Shown here: in pieces, positions 56,984 to 64,000 of the stretch
Layout: each line of letters opens with the position of its first letter
How positions within the stretch are numbered: the stretch's first letter is position 1
Program-made: the position numbers and the translations under genes
Assembly (NCBI GenBank): GCA_050699975.1
Contig: JBOHGH010000001.1
Location: 1 to 64,000 of the forward strand
Length of the DNA stretch: 64,000 nt
Direction: 5' to 3'
From: GCA-003244245 sp050699975
Lineage (GTDB): Bacteria > Actinomycetota > Actinomycetes > Mycobacteriales > Pseudonocardiaceae
Notes under the pieces: generated by a model
The model's input: only the letters and a program-made list of their open reading frames with translations
Database searches by the model: none
What the model was told of the DNA's origin: nothing

Positions 56984-57331
56984 ATGAGACTGATCTTGCT
57001 ACGTAGCACTTGCGAAGTAGGGCGCGCCTGCCCCAGCATCAACGCGACCGATCGGGGCACCTATGTCGTGCAGGGCTATCTGGTGGCAGATCATGTCGCG
57101 CGCGCACCGGGCGAGTCGATGGTGGAGGTGCCCGCGTCCCTGCTGCCCGAACTCGCTGGTCGCGATGCAGCCCATGACGCGGTCCGCCGCACAGGCCATG
57201 AGACCTTCCTGGTTCGCGGTCACACCCTCGTGGACGCAGAGGTGTTGCGGGAGCTGAACCTCCCTGTAGGGGAGGCCGCCATCGAGATCCCCCATGAGCG
57301 CCCTACCGGAGTTGGAGATCGCACATGTTGA
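56984..57331 (+). CDS. Unknown small protein paired with DUF6879
   Basis: 115 aa from ATG 56984 with GAGGGGAG upstream; the ORF start at 56960 lacks support. No family recognised. MRLILLRSTCEVGRACPSINATDRGTY and YLVADHVARAPGESMVEVP suggest a compact beta-rich protein with two Cys. No signal peptide or membrane helix. Its stop overlaps the DUF6879 start by 7 bases, and such small genes are seen with DUF6879 and XRE-DUF5753 regulators in actinobacteria, so they probably act together. Confidence 0.7.
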   Translation: MRLILLRSTCEVGRACPSINATDRGTYVVQGYLVADHVARAPGESMVEVPASLLPELAGRDAAHDAVRRTGHETFLVRGHTLVDAEVLRELNLPVGEAAIEIPHERPTGVGDRTC

Positions 57332-57864
57332 ATGAGCAGGAGCTCGGTGACTACATCGACAGCCGATTCACCCGAAACCTGTTCCGCCTGGAAACACTCG
57401 ATCTCTACGACGTCAGCAGCAACGGTGATGACTACCGCCGGTACATTGCGGGCGAGACAGGGCCGACCCCTGAGCGCAAGGAACCCTGGATGGAGCACAT
57501 CCGCGGTGAGGTCGTACGCGGCGCTCATACCTACCGCGTGCATGTCGTGCGCAGCCCACTAAACGACTACCTCCGGTTCGAATGCGAGTGGGGCTACGTG
57601 TACAACGCCCGCGCGGGCGAGCACATCCGCATCCTCGACCTCGCCGAGCTGCCCCGGCCGGCGGACCTACTCGACGAGGACTTCTGGCTGATCGAGGACC
57701 GGGAGGTACTGCGGATGAACTACAGCGACGACGGGAAGTTCGTCGGCGCCGAGGTCTCACCCAACGAGCTACTGCCGCGATACCTGGCATGGTCCGGCGC
57801 TGTCGACTTCGCCGACTACTGGAAGGCGCATCCGGGATACTGGCGGGATCCCTCGGCTGCCTGA
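57325..57864 (+). CDS. DUF6879 family protein
   Basis: Product of 179 aa. LFRLETLDLYDVSSNGDDYRR, YRVHVVRSPLNDYLRFECEWGY, GEHIRILDLAEL, DFWLIEDREVLRMNYSDDGKFVG match DUF6879 from start to end. Acidic, soluble, no signal. Function is unknown; the family commonly accompanies DUF5753 regulators and may be part of their signalling unit. It is followed 26 bases later by the XRE gene. Confidence 0.85.
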   Translation: MLNEQELGDYIDSRFTRNLFRLETLDLYDVSSNGDDYRRYIAGETGPTPERKEPWMEHIRGEVVRGAHTYRVHVVRSPLNDYLRFECEWGYVYNARAGEHIRILDLAELPRPADLLDEDFWLIEDREVLRMNYSDDGKFVGAEVSPNELLPRYLAWSGAVDFADYWKAHPGYWRDPSAA

Positions 57865-57890
57865 CAAGCCGCCGCCTGACAAGGAACTAC

Positions 57891-58709
57891 GTGGACAACC
57901 CGAATCCGCTGTCAGCCACGCTGCGGCAACTCCGCGTGGAAGCCGGCCTGTCCGGTGCGGAGGCAGCCCGACGCGCCGGGTTGACCCAGTCCAAGGTGAG
58001 CCGAGCCGAGACTGGCGCATTCTTGCCCACGGAGGACGACGTCAAGGCATTGTGCCGGGTCTACCGGGCGTCACCGGATGTCCGACGAGAGCTGCTTGAC
58101 CTGACCCGCGAGTTGCGCGAGGGCACCACGTCGGCGCGGGTGGTGCTGCAGCGGGGCGGCTGGTGGATGCAGCAGCGCATCGGCAAGCTGGAGGCTGCGG
58201 CCACTCGCATCCGGATCTTCGCGCCAACAGCCGTCCTTGGCTTGCTGCAGACCGAGGACTACGTCGACGCGTTGCTCGGTGACTGGCTGTCCGGCGGGGA
58301 TCGAACCCGCATGATCTCATCGCGGATAGAGCGCCAGCGCCTCCTGGACACCGACCGTGAGTTCATCCTCGTCATGTCCGAGGGAGCGCTGCGTTGGAAT
58401 ATGGGCGGGGCGGCGGTGATGGTCGAGCAGTTGGATCGCCTGGTCCGGGAGTCCCGGCGCCCGAATGTCCAGCTGGGCATCATCGAGTGGACCACCCCGG
58501 CGACGGTTCCCGCTCTACACGGCTTCACCATCTACGACTCGCGTGCTGTCCTGTTGGGAACCCAGACCGCCACCGCGATCATCACCGACCGGAAGGACGT
58601 GCACGACTACGAAGAGCACTGGGCCGAACTAGAACCGATCATCTCATACAACGGCGCAGCACGCGCCGCGATTGAACGTGTTGCCGCCGACTACCGCAGC
58701 ATAAAGTAA
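57891..58709 (+). CDS. XRE-type regulator with DUF5753
   Basis: 272 aa from GTG 57891 with AAGGA 5 bases upstream; the 103-codon extension upstream is out of frame with a real gene and rejected. The HTH at about 5-60 (LRQLRVEAGLSGAEAARRAG, LTQSKVSRAETGAFLP) is followed by a DUF5753 domain (LEAAATRIRIFAPTAVLGLL QTEDYV... FILVMSEGALRWNMGG). These regulators often sit beside small-protein, DUF397 or RiPP genes. Here it directly precedes the remains of a graspetide locus, which it may once have controlled. Confidence 0.88.
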   Translation: MDNPNPLSATLRQLRVEAGLSGAEAARRAGLTQSKVSRAETGAFLPTEDDVKALCRVYRASPDVRRELLDLTRELREGTTSARVVLQRGGWWMQQRIGKLEAAATRIRIFAPTAVLGLLQTEDYVDALLGDWLSGGDRTRMISSRIERQRLLDTDREFILVMSEGALRWNMGGAAVMVEQLDRLVRESRRPNVQLGIIEWTTPATVPALHGFTIYDSRAVLLGTQTATAIITDRKDVHDYEEHWAELEPIISYNGAARAAIERVAADYRSIK

Positions 58710-58715
58710 CCCGAA

Positions 58716-58982
58716 GTGAGGATTCCCAGGCCAGATTCATGTTTGCCTTCAGTCAATGCCACATCGCATTATCGGCAGCGAGAAGAGAGGGAGCCAACAC
58801 CGTTACCTCGCGTTCCATGCGCGGCACGGTGGCCGCTTGCTGCCGCTTTGGGTGTCACTCCAGTGGAGGCCGGCAAGCATGACACGACCGCTACGCGCTG
58901 GACCGAGGACAAGGCGACCCAGAAGTCCCGCGACGGCGTGGTCGAGCCGGACACCGTGCCCATCACCCATACCGACACGTAA
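58716..58982 (+). pseudogene. Remnant of an ATP-grasp-modified RiPP precursor (TgmA-like C-terminus)
   Basis: The frame to TAA at 58980-58982 ends VEAGKHDTTATRWTEDKATQ, KSRDGVVEPDTVPITHTDT. The EAGKH segment followed by a Thr/Asp/Glu/Lys-rich hydrophilic tail is the pattern of TgmA precursors, whose core residues are cross-linked by an ATP-grasp ligase. The expected N-terminal leader (WGLTRM-type start) is not recognisable in any frame, so it looks 5'-damaged. It sits 20 bases before the maturase remnant. The assignment rests on a short motif and on position. Confidence 0.5.
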
Positions 58983-59002
58983 GCGAAAGGGGGTCGGCGG
59001 CT

Positions 59003-60233
59003 GTGACTGCCGGCACCGTTCTTGTCCTCAGCGGGCCCGAGGACGCAACCGCCGATTCCGTTGTCGCGGAGCTGGTCGGGCTTGGTGCACCAATTGTACG
59101 CATGGATATTGGTGACTTCCCGTTGTGGATGGCCATGACGGCGTGGCTGACGCACGGCACATGGCGCGGTGAATTGCTCACTGCTGACCGAAGCGTCGAT
59201 CTGACGGAGGTGAACTCGGTGTACTACCGTCGGCCGACACGATTCACCTTTGAGGATGATATGTCCGACGCTGATGCGGTCTTTGCTGGCGCGGAGGCTC
59301 AGTTCGGTGTCGGTGGTGTGCTGGCGGCATTGGACGGTGTCTTGTGGGTGAACAATCCCGCGCGGCTATCCTTCGCCGAGTACAAACCGGTCCAGCTGCG
59401 GATCGCCTCGGGCTGCGGATTGCACGTGCCGCGCACGCTAGTCACGAACGATCACGGTGCAGCGCGGGAGTTCGCGGCAGCGGTCGGCGGCAAGATCGCC
59501 TGCACTCGCCTCGCCGAACTCGGCCACCACCCCACCCTGGTCACCGGTGACGGTGCGCAAGGACTACCCGGCACCGCGCCGTTCGACCGGATCATCGCCA
59601 CCTGCGCGGTACCCGCAATCCCGACCCAGTGGATCACCCAGCTCCGCGAAGGCGGCGTTATCGTCACCGACCTGCGGGGCGACATCTCCAGCAACCTCAC
59701 CGTCTTCCGCAAGATCAACCCGAGGATTCGTCGAGGGTCGTATCCTCAACACTCCCGGGCATTTCATGTGGTTGCGGCCTCGCGTCGACAATCCCCTACG
59801 CGATGGCGACGAGTTCGTCGCAACCCTTGACCGGGACGACGCGACCCAGCGACTCACGCAGCTCGACTCCGGTGTGCTTGACCACCCGGACCTGCGGTTC
59901 CTGCTGCAGCTGCGCGAACCCACCCTTCAGGCGGTCTGGAGCGTGATCCGCGACGGCACAGAGCTGCTGTGCGTCCATGCCCGCGACGGCGCCTGGGCCG
60001 AGGCTGACGTCATCGCACGGCACGGGCAGCACACCGTGACACAAGGCGGACCGCGACGAGTCTGGGACCGTATCGAGCACATCGCCACAGTCTGGTCCCA
60101 ACTCGGCCGACCATCCGCCGACCGCTTCGGTCTGACCGTGACCACAGACCAGCAGCGGCTGTGGCTCGATACGCCGGAATCAGCAGGTTGGTGGTCGTTT
60201 ACGACGCCGCCGGGGCGGGTTGGTAGCCCTTGA
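59003..60233 (+). pseudogene. Graspetide maturase-methyltransferase chimera (tgmB 5' joined to tgmC 3', frameshifted)
   Basis: From GTG 59003 the first about 165 residues (GTVLVLSGPEDATADSVVAE, YYRRPTRFTFEDD, LWVNNPARLSFAEYKPVQL) are the pre-ATP-grasp N-terminal part of a TgmB-type maturase. The ATP-grasp catalytic part is missing. From about residue 168 the same frame becomes ELGHHPTLVTGDGAQGLPG, FDRIIATCAVPAIPTQWITQ, the SAM-binding core of the TgmC protein-isoaspartate-like methyltransferase. Near 59720-59730 the frame breaks: after KINPR the methyltransferase continues in the next frame (FVEGRILNTPGHFMWLRPR) to the TGA at 60231-60233. One deletion plus a frameshift thus inactivated both enzymes. 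Confidence 0.8.
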
Positions 60234-60244
60234 AGGGCACCAGT

Positions 60245-60934
60245 TCACAGCCCTCGGGGTCTGCCGGGTGCGGCGAGGCCGTGCAGGAATGGGTTGCTCG
60301 CGCGTTCTCGACCGATGGTGGTGTGCGGGCCGTGGCCGGGTAGCACGATGGTCTCGTCGTCCAGCACGAGGATCTTGTCCCGCAGCGAGGTGAGCATCTG
60401 CTCGTGGTCACCGCCGGGTAGGTCGGTTCGGCCGATCGAGCCGGCGAAGAGGGTGTCCCCGGAGATCAACAGGCCCGACCCGTCGCCGGTTGCCGAACGG
60501 AACGTCACCGATCCTCGGGTGTGGCCCGGGGTGTGATCGACCGTGAAGATCAGCCCGGCCAGCTCCAAGGACCTCCCGTCATCGAGCGTGCGCACCTCAC
60601 GTGGCTCGCGGAGCTGGACTCGACCGCCGAAGAACTGCCGCGCGTCGGCGGACAGCGCGCGCATCGGGTCGGACAGCAGCACGCGGTCCTCTGGGTGGAT
60701 CCAGGCCGGGATGTCATGGCCGTCGCATACCGGAGTCACGGCGAAAATATGATCAAAATGCCCATGGGTGAGCAGCACCGCGACCGGATCGAGTCGGTGC
60801 TGGCGCAACAGCTCGTCCAGCGGCTCCTCCGCACCCTCCCCGGGGTCAACCACCACACAGGGGCCGCCCGCCTCGGCCGCGAGTACGAAGCAGTTGGCTT
60901 GGAAGGAGCCGGTGGGGAAACCTGCGACGAGCAC
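60245..60934 (-). CDS. Metallo-beta-lactamase fold hydrolase (glyoxalase II-like)
   Basis: 229 aa from GTG 60934 with AGAGGA 5 bases upstream; the 60 extra upstream codons are Arg/Ser-rich and not family. The metal motif THGHFDH is at 56-62, with DHTPGHTRGS and SGDTLFAGSIGRTD supplying further ligands and GHGPHTT the last His. Short form without the C-terminal glyoxalase II helix bundle, equivalent to Rv2581c. Likely a thioester or phosphodiester hydrolase; the substrate is uncertain. It is convergent with the graspetide remnant and divergent from ppiB. Confidence 0.9.
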   Translation of the reverse strand: MLVAGFPTGSFQANCFVLAAEAGGPCVVVDPGEGAEEPLDELLRQHRLDPVAVLLTHGHFDHIFAVTPVCDGHDIPAWIHPEDRVLLSDPMRALSADARQFFGGRVQLREPREVRTLDDGRSLELAGLIFTVDHTPGHTRGSVTFRSATGDGSGLLISGDTLFAGSIGRTDLPGGDHEQMLTSLRDKILVLDDETIVLPGHGPHTTIGRERASNPFLHGLAAPGRPRGL

Positions 60935-61183
60935 GGCGATCCTCTTCCATGACGGAGGTGGGGATACCTTCAGCCTAGGGGAGCACACCCGCGGCAGTCC
61001 CCCACGGCGCACTCGACTGCGCCTGCAACCTGCGCCTGACACACCGACCCGTGAGCCACTGCATACACGGCCTGGCGTCACGTCAACCCCCGACGGACTT
61101 CCGGCGCCGACCACTTAGACTGCGCGACGACCTTGCCCCGTCACAGTTGCCCAGTCACAGTCTGACCAGTCACAGGAGTCCTG

Positions 61184-62080
61184 GTGCCCACGAACGAGAA
61201 GCGCCGCGAGGCGGCCAAGCGCAAACTGGACCGCCAGCTCGCCCGCCGCGCGGAGCGGGCCAAGGCGCGCCGCCGGTACGCAGTAGCGGGGAGCGCGGCC
61301 GCGGTGGTGCTGGTCATCGGTGTCGTGGTACTGATCGTGTCGCTAGGCGGCGGCGACCAGACAGTCAACACCGCCGCGAAGCCCACGCCCCCAGCCAAGC
61401 CCGCCACCACGGGCACCGCTGACAACACGGGCCCCGCTGACAAGCCGCAACCCGCCAGCAAGATCGCTGACCCGCCGATCCGGCCGCAGCCGCTGCCCGC
61501 CTCGGTCGATTGCCAGTACCCGGCCGCCCAGCAGGCCCCGGCCAAGCCGGTCACCCCCCCACCGGGCGGGCCCACCACCACCCAGGGCACGGTGTCGGCG
61601 ACCATGCAGACCTCGTCCGGCCCGATCGGCCTCACCCTGGACCGGGCGCTTGCCCCGTGCACCGTGAACAGCTTCGTCAGCCTCGCCAAACAAGGCTTCT
61701 ACTCCGACGGCCCGTGCCACCGGCTGGTCACCAATCCCGGGCTGCAGGTTCTGCAATGTGGCGACCCGACCGGGTCCGGCTCCGGCGGACCCGGGTACAC
61801 CATCCCCGACGAGGTGTTCCCGGAGCTGACCTACGGGCGGGGATACGTCGCGATGGCCAACACCGGTCAGCCCGACAGCGGCGGTAGCCAGTTCTTCTTG
61901 ATCTACGGCCCGACCCAGCTCCCGCCCGACTACACCGTCTTCGCCACGATCTCCCCGGCGGGCCTCGAGGTCATCGATCAGATAGCCCGGGCCGGTGACG
62001 ATGGCTCGCTGCAACCATCCCCTGGTGGCGGCAGGCCCAAGGCGCCGATCACGATCACGTCCATCGACATCGCGGCCTAG
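61184..62080 (+). CDS. ppiB: Membrane-anchored cyclophilin-type peptidyl-prolyl isomerase
   Basis: 298 aa from GTG 61184 with AGGAG 5 bases upstream. A basic N-terminus (REAAKRKLDRQLARRAERAK) precedes one membrane helix (about 33-54), a Pro/Ala-rich linker of about 80 residues, then a cyclophilin domain (PIGLTLDRALAPCTVNSFVS, CHRLVTNPGLQVLQCGDPTG, YVAMANTGQPDSGGSQFFLI). The catalytic Arg is kept in HRL and Phe in QFF. It probably folds proteins outside the membrane. It corresponds to Rv2582 next to relA. It is convergent with relA. Confidence 0.93.
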   Translation: MPTNEKRREAAKRKLDRQLARRAERAKARRRYAVAGSAAAVVLVIGVVVLIVSLGGGDQTVNTAAKPTPPAKPATTGTADNTGPADKPQPASKIADPPIRPQPLPASVDCQYPAAQQAPAKPVTPPPGGPTTTQGTVSATMQTSSGPIGLTLDRALAPCTVNSFVSLAKQGFYSDGPCHRLVTNPGLQVLQCGDPTGSGSGGPGYTIPDEVFPELTYGRGYVAMANTGQPDSGGSQFFLIYGPTQLPPDYTVFATISPAGLEVIDQIARAGDDGSLQPSPGGGRPKAPITITSIDIAA

Positions 62081-62117
62081 CTGCGTCTCGCGAATCTTCA
62101 GCACCAGCCGTCCTGTT

Positions 62118-62177
62118 CCCGAACTCGACAGCAGCGCTGGCCGAGGTCGGCTTAATAGCTCCGCTGTCGAGCTCGGG
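62118..62177. repeat. Inverted repeat between ppiB and relA (palindrome family A)
   Basis: Left arm CCCGAACTCGACAGCAG at 62118-62134 pairs, with two mismatches, with the right arm around 62158-62177. The arm core GAACTCGACAGCAG is identical to the palindrome at 18236-18297. Here it separates convergent genes and probably serves as a two-way terminator. Confidence 0.75.
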
Positions 62178-62195
62178 GGGCTGAGCACCCAAAGA

Positions 62196-64000
62196 TCAAT
62201 TCGACGAGGTGACTCGGTAGACGTCGTAGACGCCCTCGATGTTGCGCACTGCACCGAGCACGTGCCCGAGGTGTTTGGGGTCACCCATCTCGAAGGAAAA
62301 TCGGCTCACCGCCACCCGGTCTCGGGTGGTGGTCACGGAGGCGGACAGGATGTTCACCCGTTCGTCGGCGAGCACCTTGGTGACGTCGGACAGCAGCCGG
62401 TGCCGGTCCAGCGCCTCCACCTGGATCCCGACCAGGAACATCGATGAGGATGACGGGGCCCACTCCACGTCGACCAGCCGCTCGGGCTGGGCCCGCAGCG
62501 ACCCGGAATTGGTGCAGTCGGTGCGGTGCACGCTGACCCCGCCGCCGCGGGTGACGAACCCCAGGATCTCGTCACCGGGGACCGGTGTACAGCAGCGGGC
62601 GAGCTTGGCGTAGACGTCCCCGGCGCCGCTCACTCGTACCCCGGAGTCGCCGGTCTCCCGGCGGCGCTGGACTGTCGAGGGGGTGGCCCGCTCGGCAAGC
62701 ACCTCCTCGGCGCCCTCCTCACCGCCCAGCAACGCGACGAGGCGCTGGACCACGTGACGGGACGAGGCGTGATGCTCACCGACAGCGGCATACAGGCCGC
62801 TGACGTCGGGATAGTGCAGCTCTCGGGACACCGCGACCATCGACTCGGCGGACACCAACCGCTGCACCGGTAGCCCGACCCGACGCAGTTCCTTGGCGAT
62901 GGCGTCCTTGCCGGCGTCGATGGCCTCCTCGCGACGCTCCTTGGCGAACCATTGCCTGATCTTGGCCCGGGCCCGTGGCGAGGCGACGAAGGACAGCCAA
63001 TCCCGGCTGGGGCCGGCGCCCTCGGCCTTCGAGGTGAAGATCTCCACGACCTCGCCGTTTTCCAACTGCCGCTCCAGCGCGACGAGCCGGCCGTTGACCC
63101 GCGCACCGATGCAGCGGTTACCGACCTGGGTGTGCACCGCATAGGCGAAGTCGACCGGTGTGGAACCTGCGGGCAGCGTGATGACCTCCCCCTTGGGGGT
63201 GAACACGAAGATCTCTCGAGTCGCCAGGTCATAGCGCAACGATTCGAGGAACTCACCGGGGTCGGCGGCCTCGCGCTGCCAGTCCAGCAGCTGGCGCATC
63301 CAGGCCATCTCATCGACATCCACGGTCCCGTTGTGGGTACCGCGGGTCTCCTTGTACCGCCAGTGCGCGGCGATGCCGTACTCCGCGGTTCGGTGCATCT
63401 CGCGGGTGCGGATCTGCACCTCCAGCGGCTTGCCGTCCGGCCCGATCACCGTGGTGTGCAGCGACTGGTAGACCCCGAACCGGGGTTGCGCGACGTAGTC
63501 CTTGAAGCGACCGGGCATCGGCTGCCACACCGAGTGCACCACACCGACCACGGCATAGCAGTCACGCACGTCGTCAACCAGGATCCGCACCCCGACCAGG
63601 TCGTGGATGTCGTCGAAATCGCGACCGCGCACGATCATCTTCTGGTAGATCGAGTAGTAGTGCTTGGGCCTGCCCTCGACAGTGGCGGTGATCCGCGAAC
63701 CGGACAGCTGCGCGGAGACCTCGTCGATCACGGTCCGCAGGTAGGTGTCGCGTGACGGCGCCCGGTCGGCCACCAGCCGGACGATTTCGTCGTACCTCTT
63801 CGGGTGCAGGATCGCGAAGGAAAGGTCCTCCAGCTCCCACTTGATGGTGGCCATGCCCAGCCGGTGGGCCAGCGGGGCGAGTACCTCGAGGGTCTCCTTG
63901 GCCTTGCGGGCCTGCTGCTCCGGCGGCAGAAAACGCATGGTTCGCATGTTGTGCAACCGGTCCGCCAGCTTGATCACCAGCACCCGCGGGTCGCGCGCCA
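62196..64000 (-). CDS. relA: Bifunctional (p)ppGpp synthetase/hydrolase RelA (5' end outside window)
   Basis: 601 codons to the window edge; the frame stays open to 64000 (ARDPRVLVIKLADRLHNMRT), so about 200 N-terminal residues, including most of the HD hydrolase domain, are missing. Visible parts: end of the HD domain, the synthetase domain (EGRPKHYYSIYQKMIVRGRD, VGVRILVDDVRDCYAVVG, VYQSLHTTVIGPDGKPLEVQ IRTREMH), the TGS domain (FVFTPKGEVITLPAGSTPVD), a Cys-containing conserved region (LARCCTPVPGDEI) and a C-terminal ACT domain. It mediates the stringent response. In mycobacteria it is the neighbour of ppiB, as here. Confidence 0.96.
   Translation of the reverse strand, partial: ARDPRVLVIKLADRLHNMRTMRFLPPEQQARKAKETLEVLAPLAHRLGMATIKWELEDLSFAILHPKRYDEIVRLVADRAPSRDTYLRTVIDEVSAQLSGSRITATVEGRPKHYYSIYQKMIVRGRDFDDIHDLVGVRILVDDVRDCYAVVGVVHSVWQPMPGRFKDYVAQPRFGVYQSLHTTVIGPDGKPLEVQIRTREMHRTAEYGIAAHWRYKETRGTHNGTVDVDEMAWMRQLLDWQREAADPGEFLESLRYDLATREIFVFTPKGEVITLPAGSTPVDFAYAVHTQVGNRCIGARVNGRLVALERQLENGEVVEIFTSKAEGAGPSRDWLSFVASPRARAKIRQWFAKERREEAIDAGKDAIAKELRRVGLPVQRLVSAESMVAVSRELHYPDVSGLYAAVGEHHASSRHVVQRLVALLGGEEGAEEVLAERATPSTVQRRRETGDSGVRVSGAGDVYAKLARCCTPVPGDEILGFVTRGGGVSVHRTDCTNSGSLRAQPERLVDVEWAPSSSSMFLVGIQVEALDRHRLLSDVTKVLADERVNILSASVTTTRDRVAVSRFSFEMGDPKHLGHVLGAVRNIEGVYDVYRVTSSN

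Noticed and set aside
58291..58312. GGGGATCGAACCC, resembling the T-arm of a minus-strand tRNA
   Set aside because: Lies inside the DUF5753 regulator (WLSGGDRTRMI); no acceptor, D or anticodon arms can be built around it.

Overview
The window is GC-rich DNA from an actinobacterium. The evidence is mIHF, a BldD regulator with an intact cyclic-di-GMP signature, a mycobacterial-type PyrR leader, ANTAR, DUF5753 and DUF6879 proteins, and frequent GTG starts. Gene order follows two blocks known from Mycobacterium tuberculosis. One is pyrR-pyrB-pyrC-carA-carB-pyrF-mihF-gmk-rpoZ-coaBC. The other is nusB-efp-pepQ-aroQ-aroB-aroK-aroC / A24 peptidase-mltG-ruvX-alaS / rarA / aspS / radical SAM (Rv2578c type) / MBL hydrolase / ppiB / relA. 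BldD suggests a morphologically differentiating lineage such as Pseudonocardiales, but the genus cannot be fixed from this sequence.

Layout. 1-2.2 kb: the end of an unrecognised gene, an HTH regulator with a long C-terminal domain, and a decayed HTH (recombinase-like) fragment. 2.2-13.1 kb (minus): the whole de novo UMP operon plus mihF, gmk, rpoZ and coaBC, headed by a PyrR-binding RNA element that overlaps the pyrR ribosome binding site. 13.4-13.9 kb (plus): bldD. 13.9-19.5 kb (minus): nusB, efp, pepQ and the shikimate genes aroQ, aroB, aroK, aroC. 19.5-33.7 kb: an accessory nitrogen island breaking the conserved aro block. It holds a truncated Na+/solute symporter, an orphan Gly-rich peptide gene, an MFS remnant, a urease operon (ureA, a fused ureB-ureC, ureF, ureG, ureD), a vapC remnant, two unknown coupled genes, a GAF-ANTAR regulator and the urea transporter operon urtABCDE. 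33.8-39.8 kb: A24 peptidase, mltG, ruvX, alaS, DUF6167 and DUF948. 39.9-47.7 kb: a siderophore operon. 47.7-57 kb: rarA, an SGNH hydrolase, DUF389, aspS, DUF6069, an intein-containing radical SAM gene and YibE/F. 57-60.2 kb: a small protein, DUF6879, XRE-DUF5753 and a wrecked ATP-grasp RiPP (graspetide) locus. 60.2-64 kb: MBL hydrolase, ppiB and the 3' part of relA.

The most interesting system is the operon at 39.9-47.7 kb. It encodes an SbnA-like 2,3-diaminopropionate-pathway enzyme, one polypeptide of two fused IucA/IucC synthetases, a third IucA/IucC synthetase and an SbnH-like PLP decarboxylase. A near-consensus iron box (16 of 19 positions) lies in front of the first gene. This is the staphyloferrin B enzyme logic in a compact form, without recognisable SbnB, SbnG or exporter genes in the window.

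Other notable items are the UreB-UreC fusion, an intein splitting the catalytic CxxxCxxC cluster of a radical SAM enzyme, and a graspetide locus reduced to a maturase-methyltransferase chimera. There are also three sequence types of long palindromes at gene junctions; some extend the coding ends of carA, carB and pyrF.
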